Part shown: positions 1-5,368 of the stretch, in pieces
Layout: every line of letters begins with the position of its first letter
Position numbering within the stretch: the stretch's first letter is position 1
From: an uncultured Candidatus Saccharibacteria bacterium
Lineage (GTDB): Bacteria > Patescibacteria > Saccharimonadia > Saccharimonadales > UBA6022
DNA: 5,371 nt
NCBI GenBank assembly: GCA_946479115.1
Contig: CAMLED010000064.1
Coordinates: 1-5,371 of the forward strand
Direction: 5' to 3'
Notes under the pieces: model-generated
Databases searched by the model: none
The model's input: the letters and a program-made list of their open reading frames with translations, nothing else
Told to the model about the DNA's origin: nothing
Program-made: the position numbers and the translations under genes

Positions 1-72
1 CCTGTTGTAATAATTGTAAATAAATATACTTACGGTTAAACGGGACTGAGAATAACTTTTAAGAGTGCTTAA

Positions 73-462
73 CTAATTGATTGAGACAAGTTCAATGTCA
101 AATACGAGGTCAGAATTTGGTGGGATGTTAGCTGCCGCGCGGACAGAACCGTAGGCCATAGCTGACGGAATAACCAGTCGACGTGTACCGCCAACCTTCA
201 TGCCTGGGACTCCTTTGGTCCAGCCGGCAATCACTTGATTCAGGCCAAATGTTACAGGTTTGCCAAAATCATGTGAGCTTTGAAAAATCGTTCCATCTTT
301 ACAAAGGGCGCCGGTATAGTGGGCTGTGATAGTAGCATTCTCTGGAACGACATCGCCAGTTCCTTCGATAATATCGATAATTTGTAGTTCTGGAACATTC
401 ATGACTGGCATGTAGTTGGCAAGTTTAGTGCCTTCAAGTGGAGTTGATTGATCATTATTCAT
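73..462 (-). CDS. FKBP-type peptidyl-prolyl cis-trans isomerase
   Basis: This 129-residue protein is predicted to catalyse cis-trans isomerisation of X-Pro peptide bonds, probably as a cytoplasmic folding helper, since I see no signal peptide or membrane segment. A single FKBP domain spans about residues 26-128, after a polar N-terminal extension of about 25 residues. Residues lining the FKBP12 pocket are visible: Y49 (human Y26), F60 (F36), F72 (F46), V77-I78 (V55-I56), W81 (W59), Y104 (Y82) and F121 (F99). The family signature VIAGWTKGVPGMKVGG is at 77-92. The residue matching FKBP12 D37 is Q61, an unusual substitution near the active site. The ATG at 462 is the most upstream possible start because an in-frame TAA lies four codons before it. 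Its only Shine-Dalgarno-like sequence (AGAGG) sits 1 nt from the ATG, so the message may be leaderless; M18 and M21 are alternative starts without an SD. It is divergent from mpg. The family call is very secure; the physiological substrate is unknown. Confidence 0.95.
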   Translation of the reverse strand: MNNDQSTPLEGTKLANYMPVMNVPELQIIDIIEGTGDVVPENATITAHYTGALCKDGTIFQSSHDFGKPVTFGLNQVIAGWTKGVPGMKVGGTRRLVIPSAMAYGSVRAAANIPPNSDLVFDIELVSIN

Positions 463-468
463 ACCTCT

Positions 469-474
469 ATTTTA
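469..474 (-). promoter_or_regulatory. Possible -10 box for the FKBP gene (leaderless start)
   Basis: TAAAAT on the minus strand matches TATAAT at 5 of 6 positions. It ends 6 nt before the ATG at 462, so transcription would start at or next to the start codon. The best -35 partner is poor (CGTACA at 16-nt spacing, 3 of 6). It is a weak call on sequence alone, supported mainly by the absence of a correctly spaced SD. Confidence 0.3.
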
Positions 475-509
475 CTATGGTTTACCTGTTTGTACGAGTT
501 TGGAGGCGC

Positions 510-515
510 TACAAT
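510..515 (+). promoter_or_regulatory. Possible -10 box for mpg
   Basis: TACAAT matches TATAAT at 5 of 6 positions and would place the transcript start near 522. The leader would then be about 7 nt to the ATG at 529 or about 19 nt to the in-frame GTG at 541. No convincing -35 is seen at 16-18 nt spacing, so this is tentative. Confidence 0.3.
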
Positions 516-528
516 AAAGTAAGAAGGG

Positions 529-1134
529 ATGCATATTGGCGTGAGTAGTACGGATGACTTTTCGATTTTAAAGGCTGATGCTGCAACGACGGCCCGACGG
601 TTACTAGGCTGTCTATTTGAACGCGAGCTCGACGGGGAACGAATGCTGTTCAAAATTGTCGAAACTGAGGCGTATGACCAGACTGATGCGGCTAGTCACA
701 GTTATAGCGGCCAGACACCTCGGACTGATGTCATGTTTGGCCCGGCGGGTCATCTATATGTTTATTTTACGTATGGCATGCATTATTGCTGTAATGTCGT
801 CGTTGGCGAGGAGGGGTACGGTGCAGCGGTTTTGATTCGGGCCGTCGAACCGTTGGCTGAATATCCATTACTGGCAGATCGCCGGGTAGGTAAATCGGGC
901 GTAGATCTGACGAATGGCCCGGCCAAATTATGCCAGGCACTGGCTATTGATAAAGCGATGAACGGGCATAACTTAAACGCGTCGCCACTGCGACTTATAG
1001 TTAAACCGAAACTCCCTGAGGTTATGGTGATAACAACGCGGCGCATCGGTATTAGTAAGGCTAAAGATGTGCCGTGGCGGTTTTATATCGCCGATAACCC
1101 GTATGTATCAGTAAAGTTGCCGGTAATTAAATAA
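529..1134 (+). CDS. mpg: Alkyladenine / 3-methyladenine DNA glycosylase (Mpg/AAG family)
   Basis: This 201-residue monofunctional DNA glycosylase should excise alkylated or deaminated purines (3-methyladenine, 7-methylguanine, hypoxanthine), starting base-excision repair. Length fits bacterial AAG proteins. The residues matching the human AAG active site are all present: catalytic E47 (human E125), Y49 (Y127), H57 (H136), intercalating Y79 (Y159), N89 (N169) and R104 (R182). They lie in the motifs VETEAY (44-49), YGMHYCCN (82-89) and IRAVEP (103-108). The family blocks LTNGPAKLCQAL (127-138) and the C-terminal RIGI/PWRFY region (172-186) are also seen. The start is uncertain. The ATG at 529 directly abuts its SD-like AAGAAGGG (521-528), while the GTG at 541 (residue 5) lies 12 nt after it and loses nothing conserved. 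The gene is divergent from the FKBP gene and is followed after 91 bp by nusA. Arg codons are CGG/CGA-rich, unlike nusA. Family assignment is secure. Confidence 0.95.
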   Translation: MHIGVSSTDDFSILKADAATTARRLLGCLFERELDGERMLFKIVETEAYDQTDAASHSYSGQTPRTDVMFGPAGHLYVYFTYGMHYCCNVVVGEEGYGAAVLIRAVEPLAEYPLLADRRVGKSGVDLTNGPAKLCQALAIDKAMNGHNLNASPLRLIVKPKLPEVMVITTRRIGISKAKDVPWRFYIADNPYVSVKLPVIK

Positions 1135-1135
1135 C

Positions 1136-1164
1136 TTGCGGCCTGCCCAGGCGAGTGCTATACT
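1136..1164 (+). promoter_or_regulatory. nusA promoter (extended -10, sigma70-like)
   Basis: TTGCGG (1136-1141) and TATACT (1159-1164) are separated by 17 bp. A TGC immediately upstream of the -10 (1156-1158) makes it an extended -10. The predicted transcript start is near 1171, giving a leader of about 55 nt. The promoter begins 1 nt after the mpg stop codon. Its spacer contains a short dyad, GCCTG-CC-CAGGC (1141-1152). Confidence 0.75.
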
Positions 1165-1180
1165 ACAAACAGTACATTAT

Positions 1181-1204
1181 TCCGGCCGGCAGGTCGGATT
1201 TTTT
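1181..1204 (+). terminator. Terminator-like hairpin in the nusA leader
   Basis: TCCGGCC (1181-1187) can pair with GGTCGGA (1192-1198) as a 7-bp stem with one G-U pair and a GGCA loop. Six T residues follow at 1199-1204. This is the form of an intrinsic terminator. It may end mpg transcription, but it lies downstream of the nusA promoter and upstream of the nusA ribosome binding site. Transcripts from both genes must therefore pass it to express nusA, so it could act as an attenuator. Confidence 0.6.
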
Positions 1205-1209
1205 CATAG

Positions 1210-1215
1210 AAGGAG
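1210..1215 (+). promoter_or_regulatory. Ribosome binding site of nusA
   Basis: AAGGAG ends 10 nt before the ATG at 1226. It is a near-consensus Shine-Dalgarno at acceptable spacing and fixes the nusA start. It begins 5 nt after the T-run of the leader hairpin. Confidence 0.8.
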
Positions 1216-1225
1216 ATAAAACATC

Positions 1226-2356
1226 ATGGAAGATATTAATATCAAGCAATTGACTCTAGCGGTTCGCACTATTGCTGAAGAGAAAAACTTGCCAGAAGAA
1301 ACAGTTCTATCTGTTATTGAGCAGGCAATTGCTGCAGCATGGCGCCGTGACAATGGTGAGCGCGACCAAGAAGTTCGTGCAGAATTAAACGTTAATGACG
1401 GTACAGCGAATGTATTCGTATCGCGTGAAGTCGTTGAAGAAGTTGGTAGCGACGCAGTTGAAATCAGCCTCGAAGACGCTAAAAAGGTAAAAGCAGATGC
1501 TGCTATTGGCGACACAATTGAAGACAAGTTCGAAGTTGTTAGCTTTGGCCGTGTGGCTGCACAAACAGCCAAGCAAGTTGTCTTGCAGCGCCTACGCGAA
1601 GCAGAGCGTGAAGTTGTTCTCGAAGAATACGAAGACAAAATTGGCACCATCGTTAACGGTACTGTCCAGCGCGTTGAGCCACGTGTTATCCGCGTTGAGC
1701 TTGGTAAAGCGATTGGTATTATTCCTCAAAGCGAACAAATCCAAGGCGAATTCTACAGTATTGGTAGTCGTATCAAGGTCTTTATTAAAGACATCGAACG
1801 TGACAACCGTGGTCCACAACTAATCCTTAGCCGTGGTAACGAAGCCTTTGTCGAATACCTTTTCCGTCAGGAAGTTCCTGAAATGGAAACTGGTGCTGTT
1901 GAGATCAAGGCAATCGCACGTGAAGCTGGTCGTCGTACCAAGCTAGCTGTCATTTCTAACGTGCCTGGCGTTGATCCAGTTGGTACATTCGTTGGTGGTC
2001 ACGGTACTCGTGTTCAGGCGGTTATGAACGAAATCGGTGATCAGGAAAAGATCGACATCATCACGTTTGATGAAAACAACGAACAGTTCATCCGTAATGC
2101 ACTGAGCCCAGCTGAAGTTGTAAAGGTTGAGATTGACGAAGAAGCAAAGCGCGCCAAGGTATTCGTTTATGAAGACCAGCAGTCAATTGCAATCGGTCGC
2201 GGTGGTCAGAACGTTCGTCTTGCGAGTCGTTTGACTGGTTACGAGCTTGATATTGAAACAGCAACTGTTGCTGCCGAAAAGCCAGCTGAAGTAAAGCCAA
2301 AGAAAAACATCGAAGATAGTTTGATGAATGCTGTTGAGGAATCAACAGAAGAGTAG
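1226..2356 (+). CDS. nusA: Transcription termination/antitermination factor NusA
   Basis: NusA binds RNA polymerase and nascent RNA in the cytoplasm, promoting pausing and intrinsic termination and taking part in antitermination. This 376-residue protein is close to the short form typified by Bacillus (about 370 residues) and lacks the C-terminal acidic repeats of the E. coli protein. Domains in order: N-terminal polymerase-binding domain (about 1-135), S1 domain (about 138-205, ending GPQLILSR), KH1 (about 210-285, with VEIKAIAREAGRRTK at 225-239 and GGHG at 257-260) and KH2 (about 296-345, with GRGGQNVRLASRLTG at 324-338). A charged tail of about 30 residues rich in E and K closes it. The start is set by AAGGAG upstream. 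The gene stands alone: rimP (ylxS) is not upstream and ylxR/infB are not downstream, unlike the usual operon. It has its own promoter, a leader hairpin and a strong terminator after it. Arg codons inspected are CGT/CGC, fitting a well-expressed gene. Confidence 0.97.
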   Translation: MEDINIKQLTLAVRTIAEEKNLPEETVLSVIEQAIAAAWRRDNGERDQEVRAELNVNDGTANVFVSREVVEEVGSDAVEISLEDAKKVKADAAIGDTIEDKFEVVSFGRVAAQTAKQVVLQRLREAEREVVLEEYEDKIGTIVNGTVQRVEPRVIRVELGKAIGIIPQSEQIQGEFYSIGSRIKVFIKDIERDNRGPQLILSRGNEAFVEYLFRQEVPEMETGAVEIKAIAREAGRRTKLAVISNVPGVDPVGTFVGGHGTRVQAVMNEIGDQEKIDIITFDENNEQFIRNALSPAEVVKVEIDEEAKRAKVFVYEDQQSIAIGRGGQNVRLASRLTGYELDIETATVAAEKPAEVKPKKNIEDSLMNAVEESTEE

Positions 2357-2370
2357 TCTAAGTGACTAAT

Positions 2371-2401
2371 AAAAAACTCCGCTGAAATGGCGGAGTTTTT
2401 T
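2371..2401. terminator. Bidirectional intrinsic terminator between nusA and the converging minus-strand genes
   Basis: Two perfect 12-nt arms (2371-2382 and 2390-2401, AAAAAACTCCGC and its complement) enclose a 7-nt loop. The GC core is ACTCCGC/GCGGAGT. The T6 run at 2396-2401 serves nusA, and the A6 run at 2371-2376 becomes a U-run for transcription from the minus-strand genes. It lies 14 nt after the nusA stop and 13 nt beyond the stop of the 73-residue gene. Confidence 0.92.
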
Positions 2402-2414
2402 ATTTGAGAAAATG

Positions 2415-2636
2415 TTAGGCTTGTTTGATCATAATCTCAAGGTTAGATAGGTACTGAGCCGGATTAACATTTTTGTGGCGGCGTAGGTATCCTAGGTGAA
2501 CCTGTACGAATGGCAACTGGTTGTCTGGATAATCAACAGCGGCTGGGCTGTAGATGCTTTTTGTGACCATTTTTGGATTAGACTGAAGCGCTTCTAATCG
2601 TTCGGTGATTTCGTCGACTGTAAGTGTTGGAGCCAT
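2415..2636 (-). CDS. Small protein of unknown function, 73 residues
   Basis: I do not recognise this family. The protein is soluble-looking, with no signal peptide or membrane segment. Residues 7-18 (VDEITERLEALQ) look like an amphipathic helix. A hydrophobic/aromatic middle (about 40-51, including LPFVQVHLGYL) follows, then a basic patch RRHK (52-55) and a C-terminal part likely to be helical. It could bind nucleic acid or a partner protein, but nothing shows that directly. Evidence that it is a real gene: its ATG overlaps the stop of the upstream micropeptide gene (TAATG), the two share a strand, and a strong terminator sits 13 nt past its stop. The ATG has no good SD of its own, which fits translational coupling. 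The position next to clpC may be chance. Confidence 0.75.
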   Translation of the reverse strand: MAPTLTVDEITERLEALQSNPKMVTKSIYSPAAVDYPDNQLPFVQVHLGYLRRHKNVNPAQYLSNLEIMIKQA

Positions 2637-2698
2637 TATGCATTTACCGTCTTTTGTTTCGGTTTTTTGACTTCTTTGCGGCCTTTGTCTTTTGACAT
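2636..2698 (-). CDS. Lysine-rich micropeptide, 20 residues
   Basis: This short gene encodes MSKDKGRKEVKKPKQKTVNA, with 8 Lys and 1 Arg among 20 residues, no cysteine and no hydrophobic segment. It is probably disordered and cationic, so RNA or ribosome contact is possible, but I infer that from composition only. The start is chosen because a near-perfect SD (GAGGAG, 2708-2713) lies 9 nt upstream. The same frame stays open back to an ATG at 2842, but that 68-residue version would run through the CIRCE element and clpC promoter on the other strand, and its extra N-terminus has no SD. The TAA stop overlaps the ATG of the 73-residue gene (TAATG, 2634-2638 on minus), suggesting a two-gene unit. 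It resembles Lys-rich 'MSKDKG…KKPK' small proteins I recall from other bacteria, but I cannot confirm that here. Confidence 0.65.
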   Translation of the reverse strand: MSKDKGRKEVKKPKQKTVNA

Positions 2699-2707
2699 AT
2701 GTCCATT

Positions 2708-2713
2708 CTCCTC
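2708..2713 (-). promoter_or_regulatory. Ribosome binding site of the micropeptide gene
   Basis: GAGGAG on the minus strand ends 9 nt before the ATG at 2698. It decides the start of the 20-residue gene over the longer open frame. A dyad, TGTGG-TAT-CCACA (2715-2727), lies just upstream of it in the presumed leader. Confidence 0.7.
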
Positions 2714-2781
2714 ATGTGGTATCCACAGTGTTGTGTCTAGTATGCGCCTTATCTGGCATAATAGCCAGCCTTTATGGATTA

Positions 2782-2808
2782 TTAGCACTCTATTGACGAG
2801 AGTGCTAA
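2782..2808. promoter_or_regulatory. CIRCE operator (HrcA binding site) of clpC
   Basis: TTAGCACTC (2782-2790), 9 nt, then GAGTGCTAA (2800-2808) is an exact match to the CIRCE consensus TTAGCACTC-N9-GAGTGCTAA. The inverted repeat continues outward to perfect 13-bp arms (2778-2790 and 2800-2812). CIRCE is the known binding site of the heat-shock repressor HrcA. Here it overlaps the clpC -35 box, so bound repressor should block RNA polymerase. No hrcA gene lies in the window. Confidence 0.96.
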
Positions 2809-2822
2809 TAATTTTGTATACT
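2793..2822 (+). promoter_or_regulatory. clpC promoter (sigma70-like), embedded in CIRCE
   Basis: TTGACG (2793-2798; 5 of 6 to TTGACA) lies in the CIRCE spacer. TATACT (2817-2822; 5 of 6 to TATAAT) follows after 18 bp. The predicted transcript start is near 2829, giving a leader of about 60 nt. The right CIRCE arm occupies the -35/-10 spacer. Confidence 0.85.
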
Positions 2823-2870
2823 AAATATAGCAACGTAGGCATATTGATAAAACGCTTGCGCTACTACAAC

Positions 2871-2875
2871 GGAGG
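2871..2875 (+). promoter_or_regulatory. Ribosome binding site of clpC (long spacing)
   Basis: GGAGG is a strong Shine-Dalgarno but ends 15 nt before the ATG at 2891, longer than the usual 5-10 nt. No in-frame ATG, GTG or TTG lies between them, so 2891 is kept as the start. Confidence 0.6.
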
Positions 2876-2890
2876 ATTGATAATAGAATT

Positions 2891-5368
2891 ATGGCAGATG
2901 ATTTCGCAGATTTTCTATCGCATCTCACCGACAATGCTCGGGTGAGTTTGCAGCACGCTGACGCCATTGCTCGCGGCTATGGCAGTGCGTATATTGGCAC
3001 CGAACATTTGCTACTTGGTGTCTTGGCGCAGGGATCGTCAGTGGGTGCCAAAGTGCTTGCTGATGCCGGCATTACACTCGATCGTGCCGAGCTTGCGCTT
3101 AATCTAACACCACGTACACTTGTGGTGAGCACTGGTGCAAAAGGGCTTTCTGAAACGGCTAAGCTGACGCTCAAAATGGGCTGGGATATCGCCCAGGAAT
3201 TCCATCAAAATTATCTCGGTACCGAACATATCCTTTACAGCATTCTCAGTCAAAAGAATGCTCGTGCAACTGTGCTACTTCGCGATATGAATATTGATAT
3301 TGATGAATTAACCAGTGAGCTCGAGGAGTTCTTTGACCGTCAAAATAGCGCTGCAAACGATGATCCGACAACTGCTAACCCTACAAAGCGACGTGCTGGC
3401 CGTGGTGGCATGCTTGAGACATATGGGACCGACTTGACGTCAAAAGCGAAGCATAACGAACTCGATCCGGTGATTGGACGTGACGAGCAAGAAGAGCGCA
3501 TGGTGACAATTCTGAGCCGTCGAACCAAAAATAACCCTGTACTTATTGGTGAACCTGGTGTCGGTAAAACCGCAATTGTCGAAGGTCTAGCCCAGCGTAT
3601 TGCTCGCGAAGATGTGCCAGACCACCTACTAGATAAGCGCGTTATTCAGCTTGACCTTGCAGCCATGATTGCCGGTACAAAATACCGTGGTGAATTCGAA
3701 GAGCGACTAAAGAAAGTTGTGGATGAACTGAAGCAGCAAAAGAATATCATCGTCTTTATTGATGAGCTTCATTTGCTGGTTGGTGCTGGTGCGGCCGAAG
3801 GTGCACTTGATGCAGCCAATATGCTGAAGCCAGCCCTCGCACGTGGCGAGCTACATATGATCGGTGCGACAACACTCGATGAATATCGTAAACATATCGA
3901 AAAAGACACGGCACTTGAGCGACGTTTCCAGACAATTATTGTGCCTGAGCCAAACCTAAAGGATACGATTGCGATTATCAAAGGTCTTCGCAGCTACTAT
4001 GAAAGTCATCACGGCGTCACGATGAGTGATGAAGTGCTTGAGGACGCTGTCTATATGGCCGATCGCTATGTTAGTGAACGTTTTATGCCGGATAAAGCCA
4101 TCGATGTGATTGATGAGGCGGCCGCACTAGTTCGTGTTAAGTCTGGTCGTAAGCCAAGTAAGCTGCGTGATTTCAATCGTCAACTTAAAAACTTGAACGA
4201 AAAAATGGAAGAAGCGGTTGCGGCTGAAGATTATGAACGTGCGGCGTTATATAAAACACGTATTAGTCAGTTGAGTGAGAAGCTTGAAGAAACCAAGCAG
4301 GACTACGAGCAGAATACGCCAATTCCACTTACTGATGACGATGTGGCGCATGCGATTGCCACTATGACCGGCATTCCAGTTAAGCGTGTTCAAAAGTCAG
4401 AGGCGAAATTGCTACGTACGCTTGAAAAACATCTAGGAAAATACATTATTGGCCAAAACGAAGCGGTCGAAAAAGTTGCCCGTGCGATTCGTCGTAGTCG
4501 TAGTGGTGTTGCAAGCAATAAACGTCCGATTGGTTCATTTGTATTCATGGGACCAACTGGTGTCGGCAAGACCGAGCTTGCCCGTGTTCTCGCACGAGAA
4601 GTGTTCGGTAGCGACGACGCATTGATTAAAATTGACATGAGTGAGTTTGGTGAGCGTCATACTAGCAGCCGATTAGTTGGTGCGCCGGCAGGCTATGTGG
4701 GCTATGAGGATGGTGGTCAATTGACCGACAAGATTCGCCGCCAGCCGTACAGTGTCGTGTTATTCGATGAGATCGAAAAGGCACATCCGGAAGTCTTCCA
4801 GTTATTACTGCAACTTCTTGAGGATGGTAAGCTCACCGACGCCAAGGGTCACAGTGTTGATTTTTCAAATACTATCGTTATCTTGACCAGTAACCTTGGT
4901 GCAGATCGCATGATGAAAGAATCAAGCCTTGGTTTCCATGCGGTGACATCATCGGACTCAAAGAGGCTAGATACTATTCACGAAGAAAATGCCGAAGCTG
5001 CCAAAGAAGCTTTGTCTAAAATGATGCGCCCGGAGCTGATTAATCGCTTTGACAGTATCGTTACCTTCCGCGCGCTTACCCGCAAGGAAATTAGCAAAAT
5101 CTTTGATAACTTGATCAACGAGCTTCAGGAACGTTTGGTCCGAAAAGGCATTCACTTGGTGATCAAGCCAGCAGCTAAACGTCTACTGATTCAAAAGGGC
5201 TACGATGAAAAGTTCGGTGCCCGTCCACTGCGCCGCGCCATTCAGGATGAATTAGAACATCAAATCGCTGATGGTATTCTGTCAGGTGAATATGAAAAGG
5301 GTAGTGTACTTGAAGTTGGTGCACAAAAGGGTACGATAGTAGTACATGTTACGCACGAAAACGCCTAA
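2891..5368 (+). CDS. clpC: ATP-dependent Clp protease ATP-binding subunit ClpC (Hsp100 unfoldase)
   Basis: This 825-residue class I Hsp100 AAA+ protein forms a hexameric cytoplasmic unfoldase that threads substrates into ClpP. Domains: two Clp N-terminal repeats (about 5-75 and 80-150), a linker, D1 (about 185-415), a middle region with a UVR-like helix (about 438-461, typical of ClpC), and D2 (about 505-820). D1 has Walker A GEPGVGKT (220-227), pore loop KYRG (264-267), Walker B VFIDE (288-292) and arginine finger R344/R345. D2 has Walker A GPTGVGKT (554-561), pore loop GYVG (601-604), Walker B LFDE (624-627), sensor-1 N668 and sensor-2 GARPLRR (776-782). An LGF tripeptide (680-682) matches the ClpP-docking loop, arguing for a protease partner rather than a ClpB-type disaggregase. 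The short UVR-type middle region also argues against ClpB. All key residues are intact and the gene is complete. Regulation is by CIRCE at its promoter; no CtsR heptad repeats are seen. The adaptor and ClpP are outside the window. Confidence 0.97.
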   Translation: MADDFADFLSHLTDNARVSLQHADAIARGYGSAYIGTEHLLLGVLAQGSSVGAKVLADAGITLDRAELALNLTPRTLVVSTGAKGLSETAKLTLKMGWDIAQEFHQNYLGTEHILYSILSQKNARATVLLRDMNIDIDELTSELEEFFDRQNSAANDDPTTANPTKRRAGRGGMLETYGTDLTSKAKHNELDPVIGRDEQEERMVTILSRRTKNNPVLIGEPGVGKTAIVEGLAQRIAREDVPDHLLDKRVIQLDLAAMIAGTKYRGEFEERLKKVVDELKQQKNIIVFIDELHLLVGAGAAEGALDAANMLKPALARGELHMIGATTLDEYRKHIEKDTALERRFQTIIVPEPNLKDTIAIIKGLRSYYESHHGVTMSDEVLEDAVYMADRYVSERFMPDKAIDVIDEAAALVRVKSGRKPSKLRDFNRQLKNLNEKMEEAVAAEDYERAALYKTRISQLSEKLEETKQDYEQNTPIPLTDDDVAHAIATMTGIPVKRVQKSEAKLLRTLEKHLGKYIIGQNEAVEKVARAIRRSRSGVASNKRPIGSFVFMGPTGVGKTELARVLAREVFGSDDALIKIDMSEFGERHTSSRLVGAPAGYVGYEDGGQLTDKIRRQPYSVVLFDEIEKAHPEVFQLLLQLLEDGKLTDAKGHSVDFSNTIVILTSNLGADRMMKESSLGFHAVTSSDSKRLDTIHEENAEAAKEALSKMMRPELINRFDSIVTFRALTRKEISKIFDNLINELQERLVRKGIHLVIKPAAKRLLIQKGYDEKFGARPLRRAIQDELEHQIADGILSGEYEKGSVLEVGAQKGTIVVHVTHENA

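Noticed and set aside
1..72. Promoter (TATACT at 25-30) or FKBP terminator in the AT-rich left edge
   Set aside because: No acceptable -35 at 16-18 bp, the box would point antisense into the FKBP gene, and I see no stem followed by a T-run for the minus strand.
1204..1650. Minus-strand 148-residue ORF antisense to nusA
   Set aside because: It is a Ser/Thr/Ala-rich low-complexity translation typical of the reverse frame of a conserved gene; nusA is unambiguous.
2719..2727. DnaA-box-like GTATCCACA
   Set aside because: One mismatch to TTATCCACA, only one copy, no AT-rich unwinding region or neighbouring boxes; it is better seen as part of the TGTGG-TAT-CCACA dyad.
2715..2727. TGTGG-TAT-CCACA as a terminator
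   Set aside because: Short stem, 3-nt loop and no T-run on either strand.
2699..2842. N-terminal extension giving a 68-residue minus-strand protein instead of the 20-residue one
   Set aside because: It runs antisense through CIRCE and the clpC promoter, has no SD at its ATG, and the internal ATG at 2698 has an excellent one.
2667..2945. Plus-strand 92-residue ORF across the regulatory region
   Set aside because: It overlaps the micropeptide gene, the clpC promoter, CIRCE and the clpC start, and has no SD or family resemblance.
2891..5368. ClpB rather than ClpC
   Set aside because: The middle region is short and UVR-like, and an LGF ClpP-docking tripeptide is present; ClpB has a long coiled-coil middle domain and lacks the docking loop.
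529..5368. Alternative genetic code with UGA as Gly, as in some candidate phyla
   Set aside because: The genes are full length and end at TAA or TAG at family-typical positions without any in-frame TGA needing recoding.
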